Below are positions 1 through 8,688 of a stretch of DNA of 64,000 nucleotides, piece after piece. This DNA comes from DASQPE01 sp041488455. GTDB lineage: Bacteria > Gemmatimonadota > Gemmatimonadetes > Gemmatimonadales > GWC2-71-9. The notes under the pieces were generated by a model. That model worked only from the letters and a program-made list of their open reading frames with translations, had not been told where the DNA came from and ran no database searches. The stretch's first letter is position 1. Each line of letters starts with the position of its first letter. The position numbers and the translations under genes were made by a program. The stretch covers positions 8,312 through 72,311 of the forward strand of contig JBGPPG010000003.1 in NCBI GenBank assembly GCA_041488455.1. Reading direction: 5' to 3'.

Positions 1-7
1 CGCGATC

Positions 8-2471
8 ATGACGCGTCGACTCGAGCCGGCTGATCTCCGCGCGGTCTGCGATCCGGGCGCGCTGCCGTTTCGATCCACTGCCGAGCTGCCGCCGGTGGAC
101 GGGTTGATCGGACAGGAGCGCGCGGCGACCGCCACCGCGTTCGGCGTGGGCATGCGCCACCCCGGCTACAATCTCTTCGTCCTCGGTCCGGCCCGCACCG
201 GCAAGACCTCGTCGATGAAGCGGGAGCTCACCCGGGCCGCCGAGCGCGAGCCGGTGCCGCCCGACTACTGCTACGTACACAACTTCGCGGATCCGTACCG
301 GCCCACCGCGCTCGAGGTGCCCGCCGGGCGCGGGCTCCGGGAGCACATGCGTCGGCTGGCCGAGGAATGCCGGATGCGTCTCCCCCGGGCCTTCGAGAGC
401 GAGGAGTTCGAGCAGCAGAAGTCCAAGATCCTGGAGGACCTGGGTCGGCGCCAGCAGGAAGAGATGAACCACCTGGAGCAAGTCGCCCGGGCCCACCGGT
501 TCGCGGTCCTCCGCACACCGGCCGGAATGGGCCTCGCTCCCGCGCCACACGGCGAGCCGTTGAGCCCGTCGGACTACGCGGCCCTTCCCGACGCGGTGAA
601 GCAGGAGATGCAACGGGAGAGCACGGCCGTCGAGCAGCAGATGGACATGTCCCTGCGCCGGATCCGGCAGGTCGAGCGCGAGGCGCGGGACGCCCACGAG
701 CGGCTGGTCCGTGAGGTGGTGGCGGCGGCGGTCCGTCCGCTGGTCCAGGAGCTTCTCGAGGAATTCGCCGGGCTGCCCGACGTCGAGCGATATCTGACGG
801 AGGTGGAACAGGACCTGGTGGCCCACGCCGAGGAGCTCCGCGGCACCGCCGAGATGAAGCCGGTGCTGCCCTTCATGCCGACTCCCGGGCGCTTCCTGGA
901 CCGCTACGAGGTCAATGTCCTGGTGGACCGCCATGGGCTCTCCGGCGCGCCGGTGGTGCTCGAGCCGAATCCCACCTGGCAACCTGATGGGGCGCACCGA
1001 GCACCGGGCGCACTTCGGCACCCTGGTGACGGATTTCAGCCTCATCCGGTCCGGGGCACTGCACCGGGGGAATGGGGGCTACCTGGTCCTGGACGCCGTC
1101 GATGTGCTGCGCCATCCGCTGGTCTGGGACGCGCTCAAGAAGGCGCTCAAGACCCGATCGATACGGATCGAGGACCCGCTGGAGGAATGGCGGATGGCCA
1201 GCAGCGCGGGCCTCGCGCCCCAGCCCATTCCGCTCTCGGTCAAGGTGGTCCTGATCGGCAGCCCGTTCCTCTACTATCTGCTGTCGGCCCTCGACGAGGA
1301 TTTCCACGAGCTGTTCAAGGTCAAGGTGGATTTCGACGACTCGCTGGCGCGCACCTCGGACTTCGAGCTGCTCTACGCCCGGTTCGTCGGCAGCGCCTGC
1401 CGGGAGGAAGGACTCCTCGCGTTCTCCGCGGACGGGATCGCCCGGCTCATCGAGCACTGCAGCCGGCTCATCGCCGATCGGGGCCGCCTGACCTCGCGGC
1501 TGGGCGACGTGCTGGATCTGGTTCGCGAGTCCTCGTTCTGGGCCGGTCAGCGCGGTCACGCGCTCGTCGCGGCCGACGACGTCGATCACTCGATCGCGCA
1601 GGAGACGTATCGCGCGAACCTCCTGGAGGAGCGCACGCGCCGGATCATCACCGAAGGCACGCAGCTCATCGACACCGAGAGGCGCGCGGTAGGCCAGGTC
1701 AACGGCATCTCGGTACTGGCCCTCGGCGACCATGTCTTCGGCCGCCCCGCGCGGAGCACCGCGCGCACCCACGCGGGCGAGCCGGGGGTGGTGGACATCG
1801 AGCGGGAGGCCAAGCTGGGCGGGCCGATCCACTCCAAGGGGGTGATGATCCTGGCCGGCTACGTGGCGGGGTGCTACGCACGGGAGCGCCCGCTGGCGCT
1901 CTCGGCGTCCATCGCGTTCGAGCAGCAGTACGAGGAGGTCGAGGGCGACAGCGCGTCATCCGCCGAGTTGTACGCCCTGCTCTCGAGTCTTACCGGCATC
2001 CCGCTCGATCAGGCGATCGCAGTCACCGGCTCGGTGAACCAGCGCGGGGAGATCCAGCCGATCGGCGCGGTGAACGAGAAGATCGAGGGCTTCTTCGACG
2101 TCTGCCAGGCCCGCGGACTCACCGGCCGCCAGGGGATGCTGATCCCGGAGGCAAATACCCGGCACCTGATGCTCCGCCGGGACGTGGTGGAAGCGGTGCG
2201 CGCGGGCCGCTTCCACGTGTACGCGGTCACCACGGTCGACGAGGGACTGGCGCTGCTGACCGGACGCGAGGGCGGTGAGCGGGGAGCCGACGACCGGTAC
2301 CCGGACGGCAGTGTCAATGCGGCCGTGGAGCGCGCCCTGGCGGCCAACGTCGAGCGCCTCAAGAAGATGCGGGCGGAGAAGCCTCACCTGATCGTCCAAC
2401 CGGCCGAGGATCCGGTGGAGCCCTGGTCGTCCATCCCGGACGGACGGCCGACCGGGCGCAAGGAGGAATGA
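8..2471 (+). CDS. ATP-dependent LonB/YcbZ-type protease, interrupted by one frameshift
   Basis: An AAA+ ATPase fused to a C-terminal Lon (S16) serine protease, probably for cytoplasmic protein quality control. A Walker A motif (GPARTGKT) lies at residues 60-67, followed by a long helical/coiled-coil insert, the ATPase core, and the protease domain with catalytic Ser in EGDSASSAE and Lys in GAVNEKIEG. The reading frame breaks near 970-985: the first frame runs from 8, and the frame after the break continues with NLMGRTEH to the stop at 2471. Relatives read NPT-x-x-NL-x-GR here, so two bases are probably missing (or one is extra). Both halves are well conserved, so a sequencing error or a very recent mutation is likely. 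Together they give about 820 residues, normal for this family. The next gene converges from the minus strand. Confidence 0.85.
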
Positions 2472-2493
2472 GCGTGAGGACACGGTGGACGGA

Positions 2494-3549
2494 TCAGGGC
2501 CCCGGCGCCGCGCGGATCCCGACCCGGGCCGGTGCGCCCTCGTCGAGGGTGACGCGGACGGGAAGCATCCGCTCGACCACCCAAGCCACCGTGCGCAGGT
2601 GGCTCGAGAGCCGCGGGCAGGTGAAGGCCGACGGCGTCTCGGCGACGGCCAGGAACGGGATCAGCTGGTCGGCCAGATGATCGTCCCCGTTCGCGCCGGT
2701 CTGCAGGTAGGCGAGGAACGGATCCACCGCCTCGTCCGCCACCGCTTCGGCCCGGACCCCGCGCCGGCCGAGAGCAGAGAAGCCGGCGAGCGCCGACTCA
2801 CCGGTGGCGGTCAGCATCGTGAGCGTCCCGGGCCCGAGCGCGGTCCGATCCTCCACGAGCGTGATCGTCGCCGGCAGCCCGGCGGCCGCGAGCCGATCGA
2901 GCACCCGCGCCTGCTGTCGCTCGGCGATCGAGCGCGGGAGCCGCGACACCGCGGAGATGCCCTCGAGGGTCGGCGCGATCGCCCGCGCCCAGTGGATGGA
3001 CCGCCAGGAGCTGCTGGGCGTGATCGAGACCTCGACCTCCCCTCCGCCGGCCGGATACCACCCCCAGCGGTGCAGGGTGAGGTCGGCCCGGACCCCGATG
3101 CGACGGACCGCCGGCAGGAAGACGCTGGTGAGGTAGGGCACGGGAGGGCTCCAGGGCACGTGGGTGCCGCCACGAAGCCGCAGCCGCGACGGCTCCGCGG
3201 CGAGGCTCAGCGGCAGGAGCAGGGCCTGGAAGAGGAGCGCCACGGAGCCGGCGCTGCCTCGAACGGCGCCGATATCGAACCGGTAGCTGCCGCCGCGCAG
3301 CGTCCGCGGGATGAACGTCACCTCGGTGGAGTCGAGCGCGTCGCCGGTGACTTCGGCATCGCTGATCGCGGCGAGGGCCCGGACCACCGTGAGGTGCTGC
3401 GGCTGCAGTCCGGCGCGGGGACGCCGGGCGCGAATCTGCCGGAGCGCCACCGGCCGGCCGAGGGCGACCGACAGCGAGAGCGCGGTGCGGAGCACCTGTC
3501 CGCCGCCCTCGCCATGAGAGGCGTCGATCGCCGTCGTGGGTCCGGTCAC
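2494..3549 (-). CDS. rtcA: RNA 3'-terminal phosphate cyclase
   Basis: Catalyses ATP-dependent conversion of an RNA 3'-phosphate to a 2',3'-cyclic phosphate through an enzyme-adenylate. The 351-residue protein has the family N-terminus (IDASHGEGGGQVLR), the internal RGGTHVPWSPP-like segment, and a C-terminal SSHLRTV...VVERML stretch in which the His matches the catalytic histidine of E. coli RtcA (H309). Length is typical. No RtcB or RtcR gene is adjacent; it is divergent from metK, with 59 bases between start codons. Its cellular role in most bacteria (RNA repair or end healing) is not settled. Confidence 0.93.
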   Translation of the reverse strand: MTGPTTAIDASHGEGGGQVLRTALSLSVALGRPVALRQIRARRPRAGLQPQHLTVVRALAAISDAEVTGDALDSTEVTFIPRTLRGGSYRFDIGAVRGSAGSVALLFQALLLPLSLAAEPSRLRLRGGTHVPWSPPVPYLTSVFLPAVRRIGVRADLTLHRWGWYPAGGGEVEVSITPSSSWRSIHWARAIAPTLEGISAVSRLPRSIAERQQARVLDRLAAAGLPATITLVEDRTALGPGTLTMLTATGESALAGFSALGRRGVRAEAVADEAVDPFLAYLQTGANGDDHLADQLIPFLAVAETPSAFTCPRLSSHLRTVAWVVERMLPVRVTLDEGAPARVGIRAAPGP

Positions 3550-3608
3550 GACCGTACAGTAACCGACTCGGCGCGGCGGTGCTGCCGGCTCGGATGCGCA
3601 GGCCTTCG

Positions 3609-4805
3609 ATGAGTCTCGTGATCGAATCCATCGGCGGGACGCCGGTCGCGCGCCGGCGGATCGAGATCGTGGAGCGGAAAGGACTCGGACACCCGGACAC
3701 CATCTGCGATTCGGTGGTGGAGGCGATCTCCGTCGCGCTCGGCCGCCTGTACCTCGAGCGCGCCGGCGTCATCGCGCACTACAACATCGACAAGGCGCTG
3801 CTGGTGGCGGGCCAGTGCGTCAAGCGCTTCGGTGGCGGCGAGGTGACGCGCCCCATCGAGCTGATCATCGGCGACCGCGCCACCGACGTCCTCAACGGAC
3901 GCCCCCTTCCGGTCGTGGAGACGGTTCGCCACGCGGTGGACGAGTGGGTCGGCGCGAATCTCCCCGGCGTGAGACCCGGGAAGGATCTCGTCACGCGCGT
4001 GGCGCTCGCGCCCGGCTCCGAGGAGCTGCGCCGCGTCTACACGGAGGGGCCAGCCGAGATCGCCTCCAACGATACATCCGGCGCGTCCGGCTACGCGCCC
4101 CTGAGCCTCACCGAGGAGCTCGTCCTCGCCACCGAGCGATACCTGAACTCGAGGGAGTTCAAGGCCGCCTTCCCGGACACGGGCCAGGACGTCAAGGTGA
4201 TGGGCGTCCGTCACGACCAGCGTCTGGCCGTCACGGTCGCCATGCCGCTCTCGTGTCTCCACACGCGCTCGGAGGGCGCGTACTTCGCGCGGAAGGACGA
4301 GATCCTCCACGCCCTCACGACCCGCTTCGCCTCGGTCCCGTTCACCGTGGACTGGCACCTCAACTGTCTCGACCGGCGCGGGCAGGGCCTGGAAGGCGTG
4401 TATCTCACGTTGACCGGGACATCGGCCGAAGATGCCGACTCCGGTCAGGTGGGACGCGGCAACCGCGCCAATGGGCTCATCGCCTTCTCGCGGCCGACGG
4501 GGGGCGAAGCCACCGCCGGCAAGAACCCCGCAGCGCACGCCGGGAAGGTGTATAGCGTCTTGAGTCACCGGCTGGCGCGCCTCATCCACGATCGGTGCCC
4601 GAGACTCCTCGAGGTCTACGTGCACCTGGTCGTGCGCATCGGCGAGCCGGTGGATCGACCGTGGACGGGCGTCCAGCTCCTGCTGCCTCCCGGCACCGCG
4701 CTCGAAGATGTGGAACGGGCGATCCGAGAGGTGGTGGAAGCCGAGCTGGCCCGTCTGCCGGCCTTCCGGGCCGAGCTGGTCAGGGGCGAGCATCCGGTCT
4801 GCTGA
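3609..4805 (+). CDS. metK: S-adenosylmethionine synthetase, archaeal type
   Basis: Makes S-adenosylmethionine from methionine and ATP. The 398-residue protein is of the archaeal family (COG1812), recognisable by ERKGLGHPDTICD at residues 20-32, HYNIDKALLVAGQ, the Gly-rich RFGGGE segment and the C-terminal GRGNRANGLI and KNPAAHAGKVYS stretches. It is not the usual bacterial MetK. An upstream in-frame ATG at 3579 exists, but the ATG at 3609 begins exactly where the family does (MSLVIESI). Archaeal-type enzymes occur in scattered bacterial phyla, so this is a useful lineage marker for the first half of the window. Confidence 0.93.
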   Translation: MSLVIESIGGTPVARRRIEIVERKGLGHPDTICDSVVEAISVALGRLYLERAGVIAHYNIDKALLVAGQCVKRFGGGEVTRPIELIIGDRATDVLNGRPLPVVETVRHAVDEWVGANLPGVRPGKDLVTRVALAPGSEELRRVYTEGPAEIASNDTSGASGYAPLSLTEELVLATERYLNSREFKAAFPDTGQDVKVMGVRHDQRLAVTVAMPLSCLHTRSEGAYFARKDEILHALTTRFASVPFTVDWHLNCLDRRGQGLEGVYLTLTGTSAEDADSGQVGRGNRANGLIAFSRPTGGEATAGKNPAAHAGKVYSVLSHRLARLIHDRCPRLLEVYVHLVVRIGEPVDRPWTGVQLLLPPGTALEDVERAIREVVEAELARLPAFRAELVRGEHPVC

Positions 4806-4824
4806 TCGGTGACGCGGGGTGGGG

Positions 4825-4842
4825 CTGTCCCACCTGAGGCGT
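4825..4842 (+). promoter_or_regulatory. Candidate enhancer-type dyad upstream of the sigma-54-like site
   Basis: TGTCCCACCTGAGGCGTG ends 65 bp before the -24 element of the ybaK-groEL promoter. It closely resembles TGTCCCACTCGTGGCACG at 16621-16638, in front of another sigma-54-like promoter (13 of 18 positions by eye). A second, weaker dyad lies at 4848-4865. Position and symmetry fit a site for a sigma-54 activator of the NtrC type. Inference from eye alignment in GC-rich DNA. Confidence 0.4.
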
Positions 4843-4906
4843 GAATTCTTGCCCCGGGGAGCCACGCTTCTCACGAAGTTCGTTTTCTTTTCGGCCCCAT
4901 AGGTGC

Positions 4907-4922
4907 AGGTACGTCACTTGCA
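4907..4922 (+). promoter_or_regulatory. Sigma-54-like (-24/-12) promoter for ybaK-groEL-CBS
   Basis: AGGTACGTCACTTGCA matches the sigma-54 consensus TGGCACG-N4-TTGCA at all but two defined positions, with the invariant GG and GC correctly spaced. The first start codon downstream is the ATG at 4938, leaving a very short leader. The surrounding gap (4806-4937) holds no gene. Confidence 0.55.
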
Positions 4923-4937
4923 AGCCCATCGGGCGTC

Positions 4938-5651
4938 ATGTACGAGCGACTGGAAGAGCTTCTCGGGGTCCGGGGCGTCCACTACGAGCTGATGCCGCAT
5001 CCGGAAGCCTTCACCGCGCAGGAGGAAGCAGCCAAGGCCCACGTCTCCGGCTGGTCCTGGGCCAAGACCGTGGTGGTCAAGGACCCGGTCGGCCTCGCGC
5101 TGGCCGTGCTGCCGGCCTGCTGCACGGCCGACCTCGACCGGCTCAAGGGCCTGATCGGCCGCGGCGAGATCCGTCTGGCCAGTGTCGAGGAGATCCTGGC
5201 GGGTTTTCCCGGCTGTGCGCTCGGCGCGACCCCGCCGTTCGGGCGGCTGTTCGGCATCCCCACGGCGGTGGACGAGTCGCTGGTCGAGCAGCGCGACATC
5301 GTGCTTCCGGCCGGGGATCACCGGACCGCGATCCGGATGCGCACGGCGGACTACCTGAGCCTGGCCGAGGCCCGCCCGGGTCATTTCGCATTCCACGAAG
5401 CGCACGAGTTCTCGGTACATCCCCATCCGCGCGGCCGCGCCCCTAGTCGAAGGAGAGAGCAAACATGGCGCACAAACAGGTCCTGTTCCGTTCCGAAGCC
5501 CGCGAGCGCATCCTGCGCGGAGTGGCCGCCCTCGCCGATGCGGTCCGCGTCACGCTGGGGCCAAAGTCCAAGTGCGTCCTCCTGGAGAAGCGCTTCGGCG
5601 CCCCGGTGGTCTGCAACGACGGCGTCACGATCGCCAAGGAGATGGAGCTGA
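4938..5651 (+). CDS. YbaK/EbsC-family aminoacyl-tRNA deacylase-like protein, with an abnormal 3' end
   Basis: The first ~155 residues form a YbaK/ProXp domain: an N-terminal YELMPHPEAFTAQEEAAKAH helix region, VVVKDP with the conserved Lys, and a C-terminal RTADYLSL stretch. Such proteins clear mischarged aminoacyl-tRNA. The open frame then runs 187 bases into groEL in a different frame, adding about 80 low-complexity residues that do not look like a protein. A one- or two-base slip in the GC run near 5430 would let the gene end at the TAG at 5444, twenty bases before groEL. So either the frame is damaged there, or a real long overlap exists. First gene of the apparent sigma-54-type operon. 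Confidence 0.75.
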   Translation: MYERLEELLGVRGVHYELMPHPEAFTAQEEAAKAHVSGWSWAKTVVVKDPVGLALAVLPACCTADLDRLKGLIGRGEIRLASVEEILAGFPGCALGATPPFGRLFGIPTAVDESLVEQRDIVLPAGDHRTAIRMRTADYLSLAEARPGHFAFHEAHEFSVHPHPRGRAPSRRREQTWRTNRSCSVPKPASASCAEWPPSPMRSASRWGQSPSASSWRSASAPRWSATTASRSPRRWS

Positions 5652-7090
5652 AAGACCCGGTGGAGAACCTTGGGGCGCAGATGATCCGCCAGGCCGCGGA
5701 ACGCACCGGCGACGCGGTGGGCGACGGCACCAGCACGTCCACGATCCTGGCCCACGCGATCTTCGCCGACGGCGTGCGCAACGTGGTGGCCGGGGCGAGC
5801 GCGGTGGATCTGAAGAAGGGGCTCGATCGCGGCGTCCGTACGGCGGTGGAGGCGCTGAAGCTGCTCTCGCGGCCGGTGAAGAGCCGGCTCGAGAAGGCCC
5901 AGATCGCCGCCATCTCCGCCCACAACGACCAGAGCATCGGCGAGATGGTCGCCGACGCGATGGAGAAGGTGGGCAACGAAGGCGTGATCACGGTCGAGGA
6001 GTCCAAGACGACGGAGACCCAGCTCGAGGTGGTCGAGGGGCTGCAGTTCGACCGCGGCTATCTGTCACCGTACTTCATCACCGACGCGGAGAAGATGGAG
6101 GCGGTCCTCGAGGACGCCCTGGTCCTCCTCAGCGACCGGAAGATCGGCGTGATGAAGGACCTGGTCCCGATCCTCGAGCAGGCGGCGCGCGCGGGGCGCT
6201 CGATCCTCGTGGTCGCCGAGGACGTCGAGGGGGAGGCGCTCGCCACCCTCGTGGTCAACAAGATCCGCGGCTCGCTCAAGTGTGTCGCGGTGAAGGCCCC
6301 GGGGTTCGGCGACCGGCGCAAGGAGATGCTCGAGGACATTGGCATCCTGACCGGCGGGCGCGTCCTCACCGAGGAGATCGGCATCAAGCTCGAAGCCCTC
6401 AGCATCGAGGATCTCGGCCGGGCCACCCGCGTCGTGGTAGACAAGGACAACACCACCATCATCGGGGGCGCCGGCGACAAGCCCCGGATTGAGGGCCGCA
6501 AGCAGCAGATCCGGGCGCAGATCGACAAGACCACGAGCGACTACGACCGGGAGAAGCTCCAGGAGCGACTAGCCAAGCTGTCGGGCGGCGTGGCGGTCGT
6601 CCGGGTTGGGGCTCCCTCGGAATCGGAGATGAAGAGCAAGAGGGAAGCGCTCGACGACGCCATCAGCGCCACCAAGGCGGCGGTGGCCGAGGGCATCGTG
6701 CCGGGCGGCGGGCTCGCGCTGCTGCGGGTGATCGAGGCGGTGGAGCGTGAGGAGAGCAAGTGCGAAGGCGACGAGCGCACCGGGCTGCAGATCCTCCGCC
6801 GCGCGCTCGAGACGCCGACCCGCCAGATCGCCGAGAACTCCTCGGTGGACGGCGGCGTGGTGGTGAACCAGATGCGGCTGGGCAAGGGGAACATGGGCTT
6901 CGACGCCGCGCGGAAGGAGTACGTGGACCTGGTGGAGGCCGGCATCATCGATCCCACGAAGGTGGTGCGGGTCGCGCTCGAGAACGCGGTGTCGGTGGCG
7001 AGCCTGTTGCTGCTCACCGAGGCCACCTTGACCGAGGTGCCCGAGAAGAAGGAAGATCGGGCCGGTGCGCACGGGCTCGAGGACATGTGA
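5465..7090 (+). CDS. groEL: 60-kDa chaperonin GroEL
   Basis: ATP-driven double-ring chaperonin subunit, 541 residues. The equatorial ATP site is intact (VGDGTST with Asp87), the apical and intermediate domains are complete, and the sequence aligns without gaps to family expectations. A good ribosome binding site (AAGGAGAG) precedes the ATG. Two points are unusual. No groES lies next to it, since the upstream gene is ybaK. The C-terminus ends in a charged GAHGLEDM tail instead of the Gly-Gly-Met repeat that lines the cavity of housekeeping GroELs. It may be a secondary, stress-induced copy, in keeping with the sigma-54-like promoter upstream. Confidence 0.95.
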   Translation: MAHKQVLFRSEARERILRGVAALADAVRVTLGPKSKCVLLEKRFGAPVVCNDGVTIAKEMELKDPVENLGAQMIRQAAERTGDAVGDGTSTSTILAHAIFADGVRNVVAGASAVDLKKGLDRGVRTAVEALKLLSRPVKSRLEKAQIAAISAHNDQSIGEMVADAMEKVGNEGVITVEESKTTETQLEVVEGLQFDRGYLSPYFITDAEKMEAVLEDALVLLSDRKIGVMKDLVPILEQAARAGRSILVVAEDVEGEALATLVVNKIRGSLKCVAVKAPGFGDRRKEMLEDIGILTGGRVLTEEIGIKLEALSIEDLGRATRVVVDKDNTTIIGGAGDKPRIEGRKQQIRAQIDKTTSDYDREKLQERLAKLSGGVAVVRVGAPSESEMKSKREALDDAISATKAAVAEGIVPGGGLALLRVIEAVEREESKCEGDERTGLQILRRALETPTRQIAENSSVDGGVVVNQMRLGKGNMGFDAARKEYVDLVEAGIIDPTKVVRVALENAVSVASLLLLTEATLTEVPEKKEDRAGAHGLEDM

Positions 7091-7096
7091 GGGCGG

Positions 7097-7753
7097 ATGA
7101 TGCTCGTCCGGGACATCATGCAGACCCACCCGGTCAGCGCGACACTGGAGACGCGCCTGCCCCACCTGCTGCGCCTGCTGCAGCGGCGCGGGTTTCGCCA
7201 CCTTCCGGTCGTGGATTCAGGCAAGCTCGTCGGCATCATCTCCGACCGTGACCTCAAGCAGTCCATGATCTCGGCCGCCTCGACGACCGAGGGATCGGAG
7301 CGCGATCGGCTTCTCGACGAGCTCACCGCGGGACAGATCATGGCGCGCGCAGTGGTCACGGTCGGACCGACGATCGGCGTCGACGAGGCGGCCAGGCTCA
7401 TGGCGACGCGGAAGATCAGCGCGCTGCCGGTCACCGAGGGAGACCGGCTCGTCGGCATCGTGACGGAGACCGACGTGCTCCAGCTCTTCGTGCGGGCCAT
7501 GGGGGTCCTCGAGCCGTCGAGTCGCCTGGACGTGATCCTGCGCGATCAGACCGCCGGGCTGGGCGAGGTGGTCCGGGCGGTCGAGGAGGCCGGCAGCCGG
7601 ATCTCCAGCGTGATGACGCTGGCGATGCCGACCGGTGAGCGGGAAATCGTGCTGCGCCTCGCGACGATCAATCCGGGGCCGGCGGTGAAGGCGCTCGAGG
7701 CGAAAGGCTTCGTCGTGAGGGATGCCGCTCGCGGCGCGCCCGCGGGGCCGTGA
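7097..7753 (+). CDS. CBS-pair plus ACT-like domain protein (AcuB-like)
   Basis: A 218-residue cytoplasmic protein with two CBS domains: VRDIMQTHPV...GIISDRDL and AGQIMARAVV...GIVTETDVL. A C-terminal ACT-like segment follows (residues ~140-210). The architecture matches AcuB-type proteins that sense adenine nucleotides or other small ligands; its partner is unknown. It starts six bases after groEL stops and overlaps the next gene's GTG start by four bases, so it is probably in the same operon. Confidence 0.8.
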   Translation: MMLVRDIMQTHPVSATLETRLPHLLRLLQRRGFRHLPVVDSGKLVGIISDRDLKQSMISAASTTEGSERDRLLDELTAGQIMARAVVTVGPTIGVDEAARLMATRKISALPVTEGDRLVGIVTETDVLQLFVRAMGVLEPSSRLDVILRDQTAGLGEVVRAVEEAGSRISSVMTLAMPTGEREIVLRLATINPGPAVKALEAKGFVVRDAARGAPAGP

Positions 7754-8688
7754 GCGCGACGAATCAGATCATCGCGGACCGGCTCCGCGAGGCCGCCGAT
7801 CTTCTCGAGCAGCAGGCCGCGAACCCGTTCCGGGTTCGCGCCTACCGCGAGGCCGCCCAGACGGTCTCGGGCCTCGGGCAGGAGCTCGCCCTGATCCACG
7901 AGCGCGACGGCGTTGCGGGTCTCGACGCGCTGCCGGGGATCGGGCCGCGGATCGCTGCCGCGATCGCCGAGATGCTCCGGACGGGCCGCTGGAGCCAGCT
8001 CGAGCGGCTCCGCGGGAGCCTGGACGCCGAGCGGCTTTTCCGGGCCATTCCCGGCGTGGGGCCCGCGCTCGCCCGACGGATTCACGACACGTTGCACGTG
8101 GACACGCTGGAGGCCCTCGAGGTCGCCGCCCACGATGGGCGCCTGGCCGCGGTGTCCGGGGTCGGCCCGCGCCGTGCCGCGGGGCTTCGCGCCGCGCTCG
8201 GTGCCATGCTGGGGCGCACCCGGCTGCGACCCCGCGAGCCGGCCAAGGAGCCGCCGGTGGCAATGCTGCTGGACGTGGACCGACAGTACCGCGACGCGGC
8301 CGACGCCGGCCGCCTCCCCCGGATCGCGCCGCGCCGCTTCAACCCGGAGGGTCGCGCCTGGCTGCCGGTCCTCCACGCCGAGCGCGATCACTGGCAGTTC
8401 ACGGCGCTCTTCTCCAATACCGCCCGGGCGCACGAGCTGGAAAAGACGCGAGACTGGGTCGTCGTCTACTTCCACACCGACACCCAATCGGAGGGGCAGC
8501 GCACGATGGTGACGGAGACATCGGGTCGGCTGGCCGGACGGCGTGTGGTCCGCGGTCGCGAGAGCGAGTGTCTGGCCGCCTACGGGGTCCCGGAGAGGAG
8601 CCAGGGCACGCCGAGCGCGAGCAACGTCAGCAGGAAGAAGGCGCCGAAGATCCCGCCGAGAGCCCAGAAGGCGGGCCGGCTGATATAG
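7750..8688 (+). CDS. Helix-hairpin-helix DNA-binding protein, related to the PolX N-terminal region
   Basis: Residues 1-70 resemble the helical 8-kDa domain of family X DNA polymerases (IIADRLREAADLLEQQ...NPFRVRAYREAA). Helix-hairpin-helix motifs follow (LPGIGPRIAAAI, IPGVGPALARRI, VSGVGPRRAAGL). No polymerase palm or PHP domain is present. The second half ends in a conserved-looking RRVVRGRESEC stretch. Relatives seem to stop near there, and the last ~36 residues here run antisense through the end of the transporter gene at 8580, so the true stop may have been lost. It starts GTG in a GTGA overlap with the CBS gene. Probably DNA-binding; exact role unknown. Confidence 0.7.
   Translation: MSATNQIIADRLREAADLLEQQAANPFRVRAYREAAQTVSGLGQELALIHERDGVAGLDALPGIGPRIAAAIAEMLRTGRWSQLERLRGSLDAERLFRAIPGVGPALARRIHDTLHVDTLEALEVAAHDGRLAAVSGVGPRRAAGLRAALGAMLGRTRLRPREPAKEPPVAMLLDVDRQYRDAADAGRLPRIAPRRFNPEGRAWLPVLHAERDHWQFTALFSNTARAHELEKTRDWVVVYFHTDTQSEGQRTMVTETSGRLAGRRVVRGRESECLAAYGVPERSQGTPSASNVSRKKAPKIPPRAQKAGRLI

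Noticed and set aside
915..2471. Separate second gene in the Lon region starting at 915
   Set aside because: The sequence before residue ~25 in that frame is not protein-like and the remainder continues the protease; it is the 3' part of one frameshifted gene.
2485..3612. Plus-strand ORF of 375 residues opposite rtcA
   Set aside because: The minus-strand frame is clearly RtcA; the plus-strand translation is a low-complexity Arg/Gly-rich shadow.
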